A DNA stretch of 64,000 bases from Clostridium cadaveris. GTDB taxonomy: Bacteria > Bacillota > Clostridia > Clostridiales > Clostridiaceae. The stretch is taken from the NCBI RefSeq assembly GCF_020911725.1, contig NZ_CP076620.1, forward strand, positions 1,492,501-1,556,500, read 5' to 3'. This document shows, one piece after another, positions 43,105-52,352 of this stretch. Positions within the stretch are counted from its first letter, which is position 1. The number at the start of each line of letters is the position of its first letter. The position numbers and the translations under genes are program-made. A model generated the notes under the pieces. That model was not told where the DNA came from. It made no database searches and saw only the letters and a list, made by a program, of their open reading frames with translations.

Positions 43105-43473
43105 ATGGAAAAAAGTGAATTCTTTTTTAACATAAGCAAAGGTGTTTTGAGATCTGTCATTGTAACAACTATACTGCTTGCCATATATTCTATCCTTATG
43201 AATTTTGTTGATTTTTCAATGAAAACTGTATCCGTTGTTTATATGGTGATTACTTGTGTCAGCATTGTTTATGGGGCTATTTATGCATCTAAAACTAATG
43301 GACATAAGGGGTGGATATCAGGTTTATCAGTATCTGCACTTTATATGCTAATATTACTTATAATAACTGCACTTATAAATGGCGGACTTGGATTTAGTAG
43401 TGTTATGGTAGTTCAAATTATGCTTGCTCTTGGAGTTGGAACATTAAGTGGAATGCTAGGAATTAATATATAA
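43105..43473 (+). CDS. TIGR04086-type small membrane protein
   Basis: 122 residues with four predicted membrane spans. It is similar in size and placement to the TIGR04086 family that in clostridia sits between yajC and the SCIFF gene. The start is ATG 43105 after AGAAGGGGGTG; the GTG at 43096 lies in the ribosome site. The function is unknown. Consistent linkage with the SCIFF system suggests, but does not prove, a role in peptide export or sensing. Confidence 0.75.
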   Translation: MEKSEFFFNISKGVLRSVIVTTILLAIYSILMNFVDFSMKTVSVVYMVITCVSIVYGAIYASKTNGHKGWISGLSVSALYMLILLIITALINGGLGFSSVMVVQIMLALGVGTLSGMLGINI

Positions 43474-43543
43474 CTTGCACTTTATTCTCATGGTATTATA
43501 TGATATAATGGTTGAGAAATTACTTGAATGGAGGAATGTAGCA

Positions 43544-43681
43544 ATGAAACATATCAGAACGATCAACAAGAGCAACATTAAGGATAGTTTAAAGAAGCCT
43601 GGTTGTAAGGAATGTGCTAATTCTTGCCAATCTGCATGTAAAACATCATGTACAGTTGCAAATTTAGCATGTGAAAACTAA
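43544..43681 (+). CDS. scfA: SCIFF precursor peptide (six cysteines in forty-five)
   Basis: Exactly 45 residues with six cysteines at 21, 24, 28, 32, 36 and 43, matching the SCIFF family (TIGR03973). It starts at ATG 43544 after GGAGG; the longer open frame upstream is not translated. The N-terminal leader (MKHIRTINKSNIKDSLKKPG) is recognised by the radical-SAM maturase encoded next door, which forms thioether (sactionine/ranthipeptide-type) links. TATAAT at 43504-43509 suggests its own promoter. Clostridial SCIFF has been linked to population-level and solvent metabolism control; its role here is inferred. Confidence 0.93.
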   Translation: MKHIRTINKSNIKDSLKKPGCKECANSCQSACKTSCTVANLACEN

Positions 43682-43697
43682 TTACACAAAATATTTT

Positions 43698-43723
43698 GGC
43701 AGTAACATATTTGTGTTACTGCC
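43698..43723 (+). terminator. hairpin between scfA and scfB
   Basis: A 10-bp stem GGCAGTAACA/TGTTACTGCC with a 6-base loop, followed by TTATATTTATT. The weak T-run suggests partial termination, which would give more precursor than enzyme. Confidence 0.65.
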
Positions 43724-43755
43724 TTATATTTATTCTAATCTAGGAGGAAGAAAAA

Positions 43756-45129
43756 GTGGGCTTAATTCATAAGTTTGTACAAGACGGAGATTTTTATGTA
43801 ATAGATGTAAATTCAGGAAGTGTCCATATAGTGGACAACCTAGTTTATGATTTACTTGATGAGGAAAGTTTGAGAAAAGATGAGGAACTTATAAAAGATT
43901 TTAAAGATAAGTACTCAGAAGAAGAAATAAAGGAAGCATTAGAGGATATAAAAGAGCTTAGGAGAGAAGGCCTATTATACTCGATGGATTTATATGAAGA
44001 TATAGCTAGAAATCATGAAGGAGATTCATACATAAAAGCACTATGTTTAAATATAATCCATGACTGTAATTTAAGATGCAAGTACTGCTTTGCAGATGAA
44101 GGAGAGTATCATGGTAAAAGAAAACCTATGTCTGTAGAAGTTGGAAAAAAAGCTATAGATTTTGTAATCGAAAAATCTGGTCCGAGAAAGAATATAGAAG
44201 TTGACCTTTTTGGTGGAGAACCTCTTATGGCTTTTGATGCTATAAAAGAAATAGTGGATTATGCTAAAGAGCAAGAAAAAATCTACAATAAAAATATAAG
44301 GTTTACAATGACTACTAATGCTACATTATTAAATGATGAAAAAATGGAATATCTTGATAAAAATATGGGCAATATAGTATTATCCATAGATGGAAGAAAA
44401 TCTGTAAATGATAAAGTTAGAGTCAGAGTAGATGGTTCTGGAAGCTATGATGCAATATTACCAAAGATTAAAGCTATGGTAGAAAGAAGAGACAAATCTA
44501 AACAATATTATGCTAGAGGAACCTTCACTAGAGAAAATACAGATTTCTTTCAAGATGTATTATCATTAGCAAATGAGGGATTTGATGAAATATCTATAGA
44601 ACCAGTAGTTCTTCCAGATGATCATGAATTATCTTTAAGAGAAGAAGATCTTTCTACTATATATGAACAGTATGATTTATTATATAAAGAAATGCTAAAG
44701 CGTCATAAGGATGGAACTCCTTTTAAGTTTTATCATTTCAACGTAGATTTACAAGGAGGGCCTTGTGTATATAAGAGAATATCTGGATGTGGAGCTGGAC
44801 ATGAATATGTTGCTATAACACCAGATGGAGATATATATCCATGTCATCAATTTGTTGGAAATGAAGATTTTCTATTGGGCAATATATTTGATGGTGGAGA
44901 AATAAATAAGGAATTATCTAATAAATTTAAGAAAGCTCATATATACAATAAACCGAAATGTGATAAATGCTGGGCTAAGTTCTATTGTAGTGGGGGATGT
45001 CAAGCAAATAACTTTAATTTTAATGGAGATATGAACATACCTTATGAAATAGGATGCAAAATGCAAAAGAAGAGAATAGAGTGTGCAATTGCACTTAAGT
45101 CAAAAATTATGGAAATGGAACAAGAGTAA
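43756..45129 (+). CDS. scfB: SCIFF radical-SAM maturase with SPASM domain
   Basis: 457 residues. The first 90 form a RiPP recognition-like winged helix (VIDVNSGSVHIVDNLVYDLL). The radical-SAM cluster motif is CNLRCKYCFADEGEY near residue 100, and LFGGEPLMAFD is the GGE motif. The C-terminal SPASM region holds paired cysteines (CGAGHEYVAITPDGDIYPCH, then CDKCWAKFYCSGGCQAN) for two auxiliary 4Fe-4S clusters. It installs thioether bridges in the adjacent SCIFF peptide. The start is GTG after AGGAGG. The gene follows the precursor by 74 bases. Confidence 0.92.
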   Translation: MGLIHKFVQDGDFYVIDVNSGSVHIVDNLVYDLLDEESLRKDEELIKDFKDKYSEEEIKEALEDIKELRREGLLYSMDLYEDIARNHEGDSYIKALCLNIIHDCNLRCKYCFADEGEYHGKRKPMSVEVGKKAIDFVIEKSGPRKNIEVDLFGGEPLMAFDAIKEIVDYAKEQEKIYNKNIRFTMTTNATLLNDEKMEYLDKNMGNIVLSIDGRKSVNDKVRVRVDGSGSYDAILPKIKAMVERRDKSKQYYARGTFTRENTDFFQDVLSLANEGFDEISIEPVVLPDDHELSLREEDLSTIYEQYDLLYKEMLKRHKDGTPFKFYHFNVDLQGGPCVYKRISGCGAGHEYVAITPDGDIYPCHQFVGNEDFLLGNIFDGGEINKELSNKFKKAHIYNKPKCDKCWAKFYCSGGCQANNFNFNGDMNIPYEIGCKMQKKRIECAIALKSKIMEMEQE

Positions 45130-45138
45130 AGGTAAATA

Positions 45139-45167
45139 TTGACTATGAAAATATTGAGTTATATAAT
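45139..45167 (+). promoter_or_regulatory. secDF promoter
   Basis: TTGACT (45139-45144), exactly 17 bases, TATAAT (45162-45167). The predicted leader is about 110 bases before the start at 45286. No known riboswitch was recognised in it. Confidence 0.75.
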
Positions 45168-45285
45168 TACACTATAGAATATTTAAACAAATTTTATTGC
45201 ATTAGACATGAAAAAATAAAGATGATTGTGCTGATATTAGTTTATTATGTTGGTGTAACATCCTAAAGAGCAGAGGGGGAAAAAA

Positions 45286-47418
45286 ATGAAAACTACAGGA
45301 AGAAAGGGCTCAAAGGGAAAAAGCTGGGCACTATTCTTAGTTGTCTTAGCTATAGTATGCTTTGCAGCTTATAGCGGCATTTATGGAGTTGATCTAGGGA
45401 ATTACAGAATTAAGCCTTTCGGGGAACTTATATCAAGAGGTTTGGACCTTCAAGGCGGAGTTACTGTAGTTGAAGAGATTGTATCTGATGAACCAGTTGA
45501 TACAAAGGTTATAGAAAGAACAAAGGAACTAATAAACTTAAGAGTAAATAAATTAGGTGTTGGAGAAACTGTAATAACAGTTGAGGGAGATAATAGAATA
45601 AGGGTAGATATACCAGGAAGTTATGACTCTTCTGGTATAATTGAAACTTTGACAAAAACAGGAGAACTTACTTTTAAATCACCTGATGGAGAAGTGATTT
45701 TGACTGGTAAGGATGTAAAGAATTCTCAAGCTAGAGTAGATGATAAGAATACACCTATCATAGACTTAGAACTTACTGATGAAGGAACAGAAAAATTTGC
45801 ACAAGCAACTGAAAAGTATTATGGAAAAAATATATCAATAAATATGGATGCTGATCAAATTTCTAATCCACAGGTAAGTGCTGTTATAAGAGATGGTAAA
45901 GCCATAATAACAGGAAGTTCTAGTATAGAAGAAGCTAAGCAGACTGCTGGAATAATACAATCTGGAGCATTACCTGTTACACTAAAAACTGCATCTGTAA
46001 AAACTGTAGGACCAACTTTAGGTGCTAATGCTATGCCAAATGCTGTAAAAGCTGGTGTAGTGGGTGTAAGTTTAATATTCTTATTCATGATTTTATATTA
46101 TAGAATACCAGGAATTATTGCTGATTTAGCATTAGTTGTGTATATACTTTTAGTTATGTATACATTCTCAGCAGTTGGTGTAGTACTTACATTGCCAGGC
46201 ATTGCTGGACTTTTACTTACAATAGGTATGGCAGTAGATGCCAATGTCCTTATATTTGAAAGGATAAGAGAAGAACTTTCAACAGGGAAGTCTATAAAAA
46301 CATCAATAGATTCTGGATTTAATAGAGCTCTTTCATCAATACTTGATTCTAATATAACTACAATAATAGCAGCTGTTGTATTGTATTTCTTAGGATCGGG
46401 TTCTGTAAAAGGATTTGCTTTAACACTTATGATAGGGATAATCCTAAGTATGTTTACAGCTATAATAGTAACTAGATTATTTACAAAATTAGCTGTTGGA
46501 ATGGGACTACTAAGTAAGCCATCATTATTCGGAATCAAAAAGAGCAAAGAAACTAAGATTTTCAAGATAATAGGAAAGACAAAAATATGGTTTGCAGTAT
46601 CTCTTGTAGTTATTACTATTGGAATTGGATGCTTGACAGTTAATGGATTTAACTTTGGAATAGACTTTAAAGGTGGTACCCAAGTTGTTATAGATTTTGG
46701 AAAAGACTTTGATAAAGCTGAAGTTGAAAAAATTGCAAGTAAATATGCAAATGATATAACATCTAACAAAGTAGATGATACTCAAATAGAAATAAAGAGT
46801 AATGGTCTTGAAAGCAGTAAAGTTAAAGATATGTTCTCTGAATTAAAAGAAAAATATTCTTTAGAAGATTCAGCTCTTCTATCTGAAGATCAGATAGGAG
46901 CATCAATAGGAGCAGAACTTAGAAATAAAGCTGCACTAGCTCTTTTAGTTGCAACAGCAGCTATGCTTATATATGTTGCAATAAGATTTGAATTTAAATT
47001 TGGAGTGGCAGCAGTTATAGCATTAATCCATGACCTGCTCATAACTATAGGAATTTATGCTATATTCCAAATACCCGTAAATTCATCATTTATAGCAGCT
47101 ATCCTTACAATAGTAGGATATTCTATAAATGATACAATAGTAATCTTTGATAGAATAAGAGAAAATTCAAAGACTATGAGAAGAGTGAATAGCAGTGAGG
47201 TTGCAGATATAAGTATATCTCAAACTATGACGAGATCTATAAATACGGTTTTAACAACTCTTATGACTATAGTTTGTGTATATATTTTCATACCTTCAGT
47301 AAGAGAATTTGCACTTCCTCTTATAATTGGAATTGCATGTGGAGCGTATTCATCGATTTTCATAGCAAGTCCTATATGGGTATTGCTGAAGAATAAAATT
47401 AAAAAAGGCAAGCATTAA
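45286..47418 (+). CDS. secDF: fused protein translocase subunit SecDF
   Basis: 710 residues joining SecD (about 1-415) and SecF (about 425-710), each with six membrane spans. SecD landmarks are RGLDLQGGVTVVEE, an external P1 domain and GMAVDANVLIFERIREEL. SecF landmarks are NFGIDFKGGTQVVIDF, IVGYSINDTIVIFDRIREN and the final ALPLIIGIACGAYSSIFIASP. SecDF uses the proton gradient to pull preproteins through SecYEG. The fusion is the Bacillus-like form; many clostridia encode two genes. A terminator follows. Confidence 0.93.
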   Translation: MKTTGRKGSKGKSWALFLVVLAIVCFAAYSGIYGVDLGNYRIKPFGELISRGLDLQGGVTVVEEIVSDEPVDTKVIERTKELINLRVNKLGVGETVITVEGDNRIRVDIPGSYDSSGIIETLTKTGELTFKSPDGEVILTGKDVKNSQARVDDKNTPIIDLELTDEGTEKFAQATEKYYGKNISINMDADQISNPQVSAVIRDGKAIITGSSSIEEAKQTAGIIQSGALPVTLKTASVKTVGPTLGANAMPNAVKAGVVGVSLIFLFMILYYRIPGIIADLALVVYILLVMYTFSAVGVVLTLPGIAGLLLTIGMAVDANVLIFERIREELSTGKSIKTSIDSGFNRALSSILDSNITTIIAAVVLYFLGSGSVKGFALTLMIGIILSMFTAIIVTRLFTKLAVGMGLLSKPSLFGIKKSKETKIFKIIGKTKIWFAVSLVVITIGIGCLTVNGFNFGIDFKGGTQVVIDFGKDFDKAEVEKIASKYANDITSNKVDDTQIEIKSNGLESSKVKDMFSELKEKYSLEDSALLSEDQIGASIGAELRNKAALALLVATAAMLIYVAIRFEFKFGVAAVIALIHDLLITIGIYAIFQIPVNSSFIAAILTIVGYSINDTIVIFDRIRENSKTMRRVNSSEVADISISQTMTRSINTVLTTLMTIVCVYIFIPSVREFALPLIIGIACGAYSSIFIASPIWVLLKNKIKKGKH

Positions 47419-47448
47419 TCTAAAAAAGTAAGCATTAATAGCTTTTAT

Positions 47449-47490
47449 AGTATAAATCCTCTAAAATTTAGAGGATTTATACTATTTTAT
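47449..47490 (+). terminator. secDF terminator
   Basis: A 15-bp perfect stem (AGTATAAATCCTCTA and complement), 5-base loop, then ATTTTAT. Confidence 0.8.
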
Positions 47491-47562
47491 CCTAAAACAT
47501 TTGTCAAACTGCATATTTTCTTATATAATATATATGTTTTCATAAAAGTGGAGGAGTTAGAT

Positions 47563-48393
47563 ATGCAAAAAATATGGGACAATATATGCCGTCCAAACAC
47601 TGTTTTAGGCTATAATCCGTTTTTAATTGACAAGATGGATGGGGCTATGAACAGGATAGCAAAAGCTGTGAATGAGCGGGAAAAAATAATTGTATATGGT
47701 TCGAGCAGCGTGGATAGCATATGTGGATGTGCTTTGCTTATAATTTTACTAAAATATTTAAACGCTGATGTAGATTACTTTATATCTGAGAAGGAAAACA
47801 AAACATTTATATGTACTGAAGATGTTAATAGTCATATAAAGATTTTAGGAACTTCTCTTATTGTATCTATAGGTCCAAATATTGAGTCTAAATTTCAAGA
47901 ATCAATATTTAATGATATGGGTATAGACGTTATAGAAATTATAGATTATGAGGAATTAAGAAATTTAAAATCTATATCTTTAAGTAGCAATAAATTATCC
48001 CTAAGCTCTCTAACTTTTAAATTTACTCAAGCTATCGGAGTTTACTACAACATAAAAAATGTTAATAGATATATAGATTTGGTTATGCTAGGAATTGCTT
48101 CGTCTAACAAAAAACTAAGTGGCGAAAATCAAATTTTTTATAAAGAAGGTCTTAAATATCTTCCTAAAAGCAACAATAAAGGATTAAGAGCTTTAATGAA
48201 GTTGCATAATGTGTGTGAAGGAAGAGAAGAACAATTAGAGAAAATAATAAATGCAATAACTCCCAGCGGAAATGCTGTAGGAGAAAGTGATAATGCTAGA
48301 ATTGTGTTGGAACTTCTTGTGACTTCTAATGAATACAGAGCGGCACAGATTTCTAAGTATTTATACAAAGAATTTGGAAATGAGCTGTCTTAA
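47563..48393 (+). CDS. RecJ-like DHH-family protein lacking catalytic residues
   Basis: 276 residues aligned by eye with the N-terminal half of the RecJ exonuclease. The metal motif I, normally HGDYDVDG, reads YGSSSVDS (residues 45-52), so two Asp are Ser. The VDCG motif is SIGPN and the DHH motif is DYE (IIDYEEL). The later segment [22 protein letters not shown] corresponds to the RecJ INAAGR-x-GDA region. The DHHA1 and OB domains are missing. It occupies the secDF-recJ-apt-rel position. It is probably a non-catalytic paralogue or decaying remnant; the frame is intact and the ribosome site is strong (GGAGGAG), arguing for function. The start is ATG 47563. Confidence 0.7.
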   Translation: MQKIWDNICRPNTVLGYNPFLIDKMDGAMNRIAKAVNEREKIIVYGSSSVDSICGCALLIILLKYLNADVDYFISEKENKTFICTEDVNSHIKILGTSLIVSIGPNIESKFQESIFNDMGIDVIEIIDYEELRNLKSISLSSNKLSLSSLTFKFTQAIGVYYNIKNVNRYIDLVMLGIASSNKKLSGENQIFYKEGLKYLPKSNNKGLRALMKLHNVCEGREEQLEKIINAITPSGNAVGESDNARIVLELLVTSNEYRAAQISKYLYKEFGNELS

Positions 48394-48424
48394 TCAGAGA
48401 ATATTATATGTGGAGGGATTAAAG

Positions 48425-48943
48425 ATGAGTATAAAAGATAAGATAAGAATAATTGAAGGTTTTCCAAAAGAAGGTATTAGTTTTAAAGATATAACAACTT
48501 TAATTGGTGATGGTGAAGGATTAAAGGAAACAATAGATGCAATAGTTGATGAATTAAGAGATAAAAATATAGATATAATAGTAGGACCAGAAGCAAGGGG
48601 ATTCATATTTGGTGTTCCAGTAGCCTATGCATTAGGAGCTGGATTTGTTCCAGTAAGAAAACCAGGAAAGCTTCCATGCGAAACTTTAAGCATATCATAT
48701 GACTTAGAATATGGATGTGATACTCTTGAAATACACAAAGATTCTATAAAAAGAGGGCAAAGAGTTGCTGTAGTTGATGATTTACTTGCTACAGGAGGTA
48801 CTATTTCTACAGTTGCAAAACTTGTCGAAGAAGCAGGCGGAGAAGTGGTTTCTTTTAATTTTGTAATAGAGCTTACAGAGCTAAATGGAAGAGATAAGCT
48901 AAAAAATTACGAAGTAAGCAGTTTAGTTCAATATGACTTATAA
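48425..48943 (+). CDS. apt: adenine phosphoribosyltransferase
   Basis: 172 residues, full length. It salvages adenine to AMP using PRPP. Motifs are [33 protein letters not shown], and the PRPP loop [14 protein letters not shown]. The ATG at 48425 follows GGAGGG; the frame open to 48329 overlaps the previous gene. Synteny with rel downstream is the classic Firmicute arrangement. Confidence 0.94.
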   Translation: MSIKDKIRIIEGFPKEGISFKDITTLIGDGEGLKETIDAIVDELRDKNIDIIVGPEARGFIFGVPVAYALGAGFVPVRKPGKLPCETLSISYDLEYGCDTLEIHKDSIKRGQRVAVVDDLLATGGTISTVAKLVEEAGGEVVSFNFVIELTELNGRDKLKNYEVSSLVQYDL

Positions 48944-49023
48944 AAATTTTTGATTTTATGGTGGTTAACCAGAAAAAATTAAAATTGCAAACTTCTACAC
49001 ATTATTATATAATTTACTTAAAC

Positions 49024-49050
49024 AGGCTGGTTTACAACCAGCCTTTGATA
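49024..49050 (+). terminator. terminator or attenuator between apt and rel
   Basis: A 9-bp stem AGGCTGGTT/AACCAGCCT with a 3-base loop, followed by TTGATATT. The T-run is weak. A related ACCAG-containing segment lies nearby at 48960-48975. Confidence 0.55.
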
Positions 49051-49084
49051 TTATGAAGTTGTGTGAGTAAGAGGAGAGAGTTAA

Positions 49085-51259
49085 ATGCTCGATAAACTAT
49101 TAGATAGAATAGATAAAAATAATAGTAATATAGATAAAGCTATGGTAGAAAAAGCTTATCATATAGCTGAGAAGGCTCATATAAATCAGAAAAGAGAGTC
49201 AGGTGAACCTTACATAATTCATCCTGAGGAGGTTGCTTGCATACTAATCGATATGGGCTTGGATACAAGCACTGTAGTTGCAGGGATTTTACATGATGTC
49301 ATTGAAGATACCGAATATGTGTATGATGATATAAAAGAATTATTTAATGAAGAAGTTGCTAATTTAGTAGATGGAGTTACAAAATTAGAAAAGATTCAGT
49401 ATAAATCAAAAGAAGAAAGGCAAGCTGACAATGTAAGGAAAATGCTTCTTGCCATGACAAAGGACATAAGAGTTATTCTTATAAAACTGGCAGATAGACT
49501 TCACAATATGAGAACGTTAAAATATACATCGCCAGATAAACAGAAACTGAAGTCGAAAGAAACTTTTGATATTTATGCACCATTAGCTCATAGATTAGGT
49601 ATGTCAAAGGTCAAGTGGGAATTGGAAGACTTAGCCTTTAGATATATGAATCCAGAAGAATACTATGAATTGGTGCATCAGGTTGCAGAAAAAAGAGCAG
49701 AGAGAGAAGCGTACATAGTAAAAGTAATGGATGATTTAAAAGAGAGACTTTTAAAATCATCTATTGAAGCGGAGATAGATGGAAGACCAAAACATTTTTA
49801 CAGTATTTATAGAAAGATGGTCAATAAAAATAAAACTATAGATCAAATTTTTGACCTTACAGCTATAAGAGTATTGGTTTCCAATATAAAAGACTGCTAT
49901 GCAGTTTTAGGAATAGTTCATACTATATATAGACCTATACCAGGAAGATTTAAAGATTATATAGCTATGCCAAAACCTAATATGTATCAGTCTCTTCATA
50001 CTACGGTTATAGGGCCTCAAGGGAAAACCTTTGAGATACAGATAAGAACTTTTGAAATGCATAAGACAGCTGAATATGGTATAGCAGCTCACTGGAAGTA
50101 TAAAGAAGGAGCTGCAAATGGAGAGAGTAAAAACTTTGATATGAAGCTTTCATGGATAAGAGAGATGCTTGATTGGCAGAATGAAGCATCTGATGCAGAA
50201 GAGTTTATGGAAGGCTTTAAGATAGATTTATTTTCCGATGAAGTTTTTGTCTTTACACCAAAAGGTGTAGTAATAAATCTTCCTCAGGATTCTACTCCTA
50301 TAGACTTTGCATATAGGATACATACGGATATAGGAAATAGATGCATAGGTGCCAAGGTAAATGAAAAAATGGTTACCCTTGACTATCATCTAAAAACAGG
50401 AGAAATAGTAGAGATTCTTACTTCACCTACAGCAAAAGGGCCAAATATAGATTGGCTTAATATAGCAAAATCTAATCAAGCTAAAAGCAAGATAAGATCA
50501 TGGTTTAAAAAGCAAAAAAGAGAAGAAAACATATCAAAAGGTAAGGATGCTTTGGAGAAAGAGTGTAAGAAACAAGGTTTTAACTTTACCGAGTTCGCAA
50601 AAGGTGAGTCATTTGAGAAATTATTAAGAAGATATAACTTGAATAATATAGATGATCTTTATGCTGATGTAGGAGCCGGTGTTATAATGGCTTCTGTTAT
50701 ATCAAGTAAACTTAAAGAACCTATACTGTCTAAAGCTGAAGCTGAAAAAAATATGAAAGAGCTTTTAAATAACAATAAAAAGAAAGCTAAGAAAATATCT
50801 AAAAACAGCAACGGTGGTGTTACAGTAAAAGGGTTATCCAACGTACTTATAAGATTTGCAAGGTGCTGCAATCCTCTTCCGGGAGATGGCATAATTGGCT
50901 ATATAACAAGAGGAAAAGGCGTATCAGTTCACAGAAAAGACTGTAAGAATATATATAGTATACCTGCAAGTGAGAAGGATAAATTAGTGGAAGTTGTATG
51001 GACAGAAGCAGAAAAGAGCGGATATACTGCAGAAATTCAAATTATAGCTGAAGATAGACCAGGAATGTTGTCTGAAGTTACAGTAGTTATAAGTGAACTT
51101 AAAATACAAATAGATGCTATAAATGCGCGTACAACAGATGATGGTTTATTTGTATCAAATACTAAGCTTAGAATTACAGATGTGGCTGAGTTAAATAATG
51201 TAATAAAAAGACTTAAGAGAATAAAAGGCATAATGGAAGTTGCAAGAATAGAAAATTAA
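49085..51259 (+). CDS. rel: bifunctional (p)ppGpp synthetase/hydrolase
   Basis: 724 residues with all Rel domains in order. The HD hydrolase comes first (AGILHDVIEDTEY near 70, KLADRLHNMRT near 140). The synthetase follows (about 220-340, GRPKHFYSIYRKM and RFKDYIAMPKPNMYQSLHTTV). A TGS domain is near 385-445 (VFVFTPKGVVINLPQDSTPIDFAY in parts), then a zinc-finger region (RFARCCNPLPGDGIIGYITRG) and ACT (EIQIIAEDRPGMLSEV). Both active sites look intact. It controls the stringent response. The stop is 18 bases from dtd. Confidence 0.94.
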   Translation: MLDKLLDRIDKNNSNIDKAMVEKAYHIAEKAHINQKRESGEPYIIHPEEVACILIDMGLDTSTVVAGILHDVIEDTEYVYDDIKELFNEEVANLVDGVTKLEKIQYKSKEERQADNVRKMLLAMTKDIRVILIKLADRLHNMRTLKYTSPDKQKLKSKETFDIYAPLAHRLGMSKVKWELEDLAFRYMNPEEYYELVHQVAEKRAEREAYIVKVMDDLKERLLKSSIEAEIDGRPKHFYSIYRKMVNKNKTIDQIFDLTAIRVLVSNIKDCYAVLGIVHTIYRPIPGRFKDYIAMPKPNMYQSLHTTVIGPQGKTFEIQIRTFEMHKTAEYGIAAHWKYKEGAANGESKNFDMKLSWIREMLDWQNEASDAEEFMEGFKIDLFSDEVFVFTPKGVVINLPQDSTPIDFAYRIHTDIGNRCIGAKVNEKMVTLDYHLKTGEIVEILTSPTAKGPNIDWLNIAKSNQAKSKIRSWFKKQKREENISKGKDALEKECKKQGFNFTEFAKGESFEKLLRRYNLNNIDDLYADVGAGVIMASVISSKLKEPILSKAEAEKNMKELLNNNKKKAKKISKNSNGGVTVKGLSNVLIRFARCCNPLPGDGIIGYITRGKGVSVHRKDCKNIYSIPASEKDKLVEVVWTEAEKSGYTAEIQIIAEDRPGMLSEVTVVISELKIQIDAINARTTDDGLFVSNTKLRITDVAELNNVIKRLKRIKGIMEVARIEN

Positions 51260-51277
51260 TAATATGGATGTGAGCAT

Positions 51278-51721
51278 ATGAGAGCAGTATTGCAGAGAGT
51301 TACAAGCTCCAAAGTAGTGGTTGATGGAGAAATCGTAGGAAGTATAGAAAAGGGTCTTAATGTGCTTTTAGGCATATCTAAAGAAGATACCATAGAAGAT
51401 ATACCTTATTTAAAAGACAAGATAATAAACCTGAGAATCTTTGAGGATGAAGAAGGAAAGATGAATAAATCTCTTTTAGATGTAGGTGGAGAAATTCTTT
51501 TGATTTCTCAATTCACCCTATATGGAGATTGTAGAAAAGGAAGAAGGCCTAATTTTATGGAAGCTTTAGGGGGAGAAGAGGCAAATAAAATTTATGATGA
51601 GTTTGTAAAAAGTTTAAAGGGAACTGGAATTAAAGTTGAAACAGGAATATTTGGAGCTCATATGGATGTATCCATAGAGAATGATGGACCTGTAACTTTG
51701 ATAGTAGAAAGCAAGAAATAA
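51278..51721 (+). CDS. dtd: D-aminoacyl-tRNA deacylase
   Basis: 147 residues. It removes D-amino acids (and glycine) mischarged onto tRNA. The conserved [17 protein letters not shown] carries the SQFTL motif, and GPVTLIVES at the C-terminus is the Gly-cisPro motif region (NDGPVT). It is usual in length and in its place after rel. The start follows GGATGTGAG. Confidence 0.93.
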   Translation: MRAVLQRVTSSKVVVDGEIVGSIEKGLNVLLGISKEDTIEDIPYLKDKIINLRIFEDEEGKMNKSLLDVGGEILLISQFTLYGDCRKGRRPNFMEALGGEEANKIYDEFVKSLKGTGIKVETGIFGAHMDVSIENDGPVTLIVESKK

Positions 51722-51737
51722 ATCGGAGGGGTTAAAG

Positions 51738-52340
51738 ATGGTTATAAAGAGAATACCAGCAGGAATTTATGCTGCAAACTGTTATATAATTATGGATGAA
51801 ACTACAAAAGATGCTGTAGTTATAGATATCGGTGGAGATGAAGATGATATAATAAAGGCTGTAGAAGCGTTATCAGCTAATGTTAAGGCTATATTATTGA
51901 CTCACGGTCATTTAGATCATGTGGATGGTGTCATTGGATTTAAAAAGGTATACAATGCACCGGTATATATAAATAGAGAAGATGAAGAACTTATGGAAAA
52001 GGAAGCATATATGTTTGGAAGTTTTGAGGGAGACAAAGCTGATCATTATGTAAATGATGGAGATATAATAAAGGCAGGAAGCATAACTGTTAAGGCCATA
52101 GCTACACCAGGTCATACTCCAGGTGGAATGTGCTATTTAATAGAAAAAGATATGTTCACAGGGGATACTTTATTCCTTAGATCTGTTGGAAGATCTGATG
52201 GACCAGGAGGAAGCCATGAGGTTCTTATAAATTCTATCCATAGTAAGCTTATGAAATTTGATGACAATATAAAAGTATGGTGTGGGCACGGTCAAGGAAC
52301 CACTATTGGTAATGAAAGGGTACTAAATCCTTTTTTATAA
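51738..52340 (+). CDS. metallo-beta-lactamase fold hydrolase (glyoxalase II-like)
   Basis: 200 residues. The zinc motif THGHLDHVDG (near 55) and the later H in ATPGHTPGGM, D in MFTGDTLF and H in VWCGHGQGT complete the two-metal site. The short form, common after dtd/rel in Firmicutes, is often annotated as hydroxyacylglutathione hydrolase-like; the true substrate is uncertain. It lies between dtd and hemZ with short gaps and is clearly in the same operon. Confidence 0.88.
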   Translation: MVIKRIPAGIYAANCYIIMDETTKDAVVIDIGGDEDDIIKAVEALSANVKAILLTHGHLDHVDGVIGFKKVYNAPVYINREDEELMEKEAYMFGSFEGDKADHYVNDGDIIKAGSITVKAIATPGHTPGGMCYLIEKDMFTGDTLFLRSVGRSDGPGGSHEVLINSIHSKLMKFDDNIKVWCGHGQGTTIGNERVLNPFL

Positions 52341-52352
52341 GAGGAGAAAAAA

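Noticed and set aside
43475-43543. Extended N-terminus of the SCIFF precursor
   Set aside because: The frame is open but contains the TATAAT box and the GGAGG site. The ATG at 43544 gives exactly the 45-residue family length.
46098-46769. 223-residue minus-strand frame inside secDF
   Set aside because: It is antisense to a strong, complete SecDF gene, has no ribosome site and has codon composition of a shadow frame.
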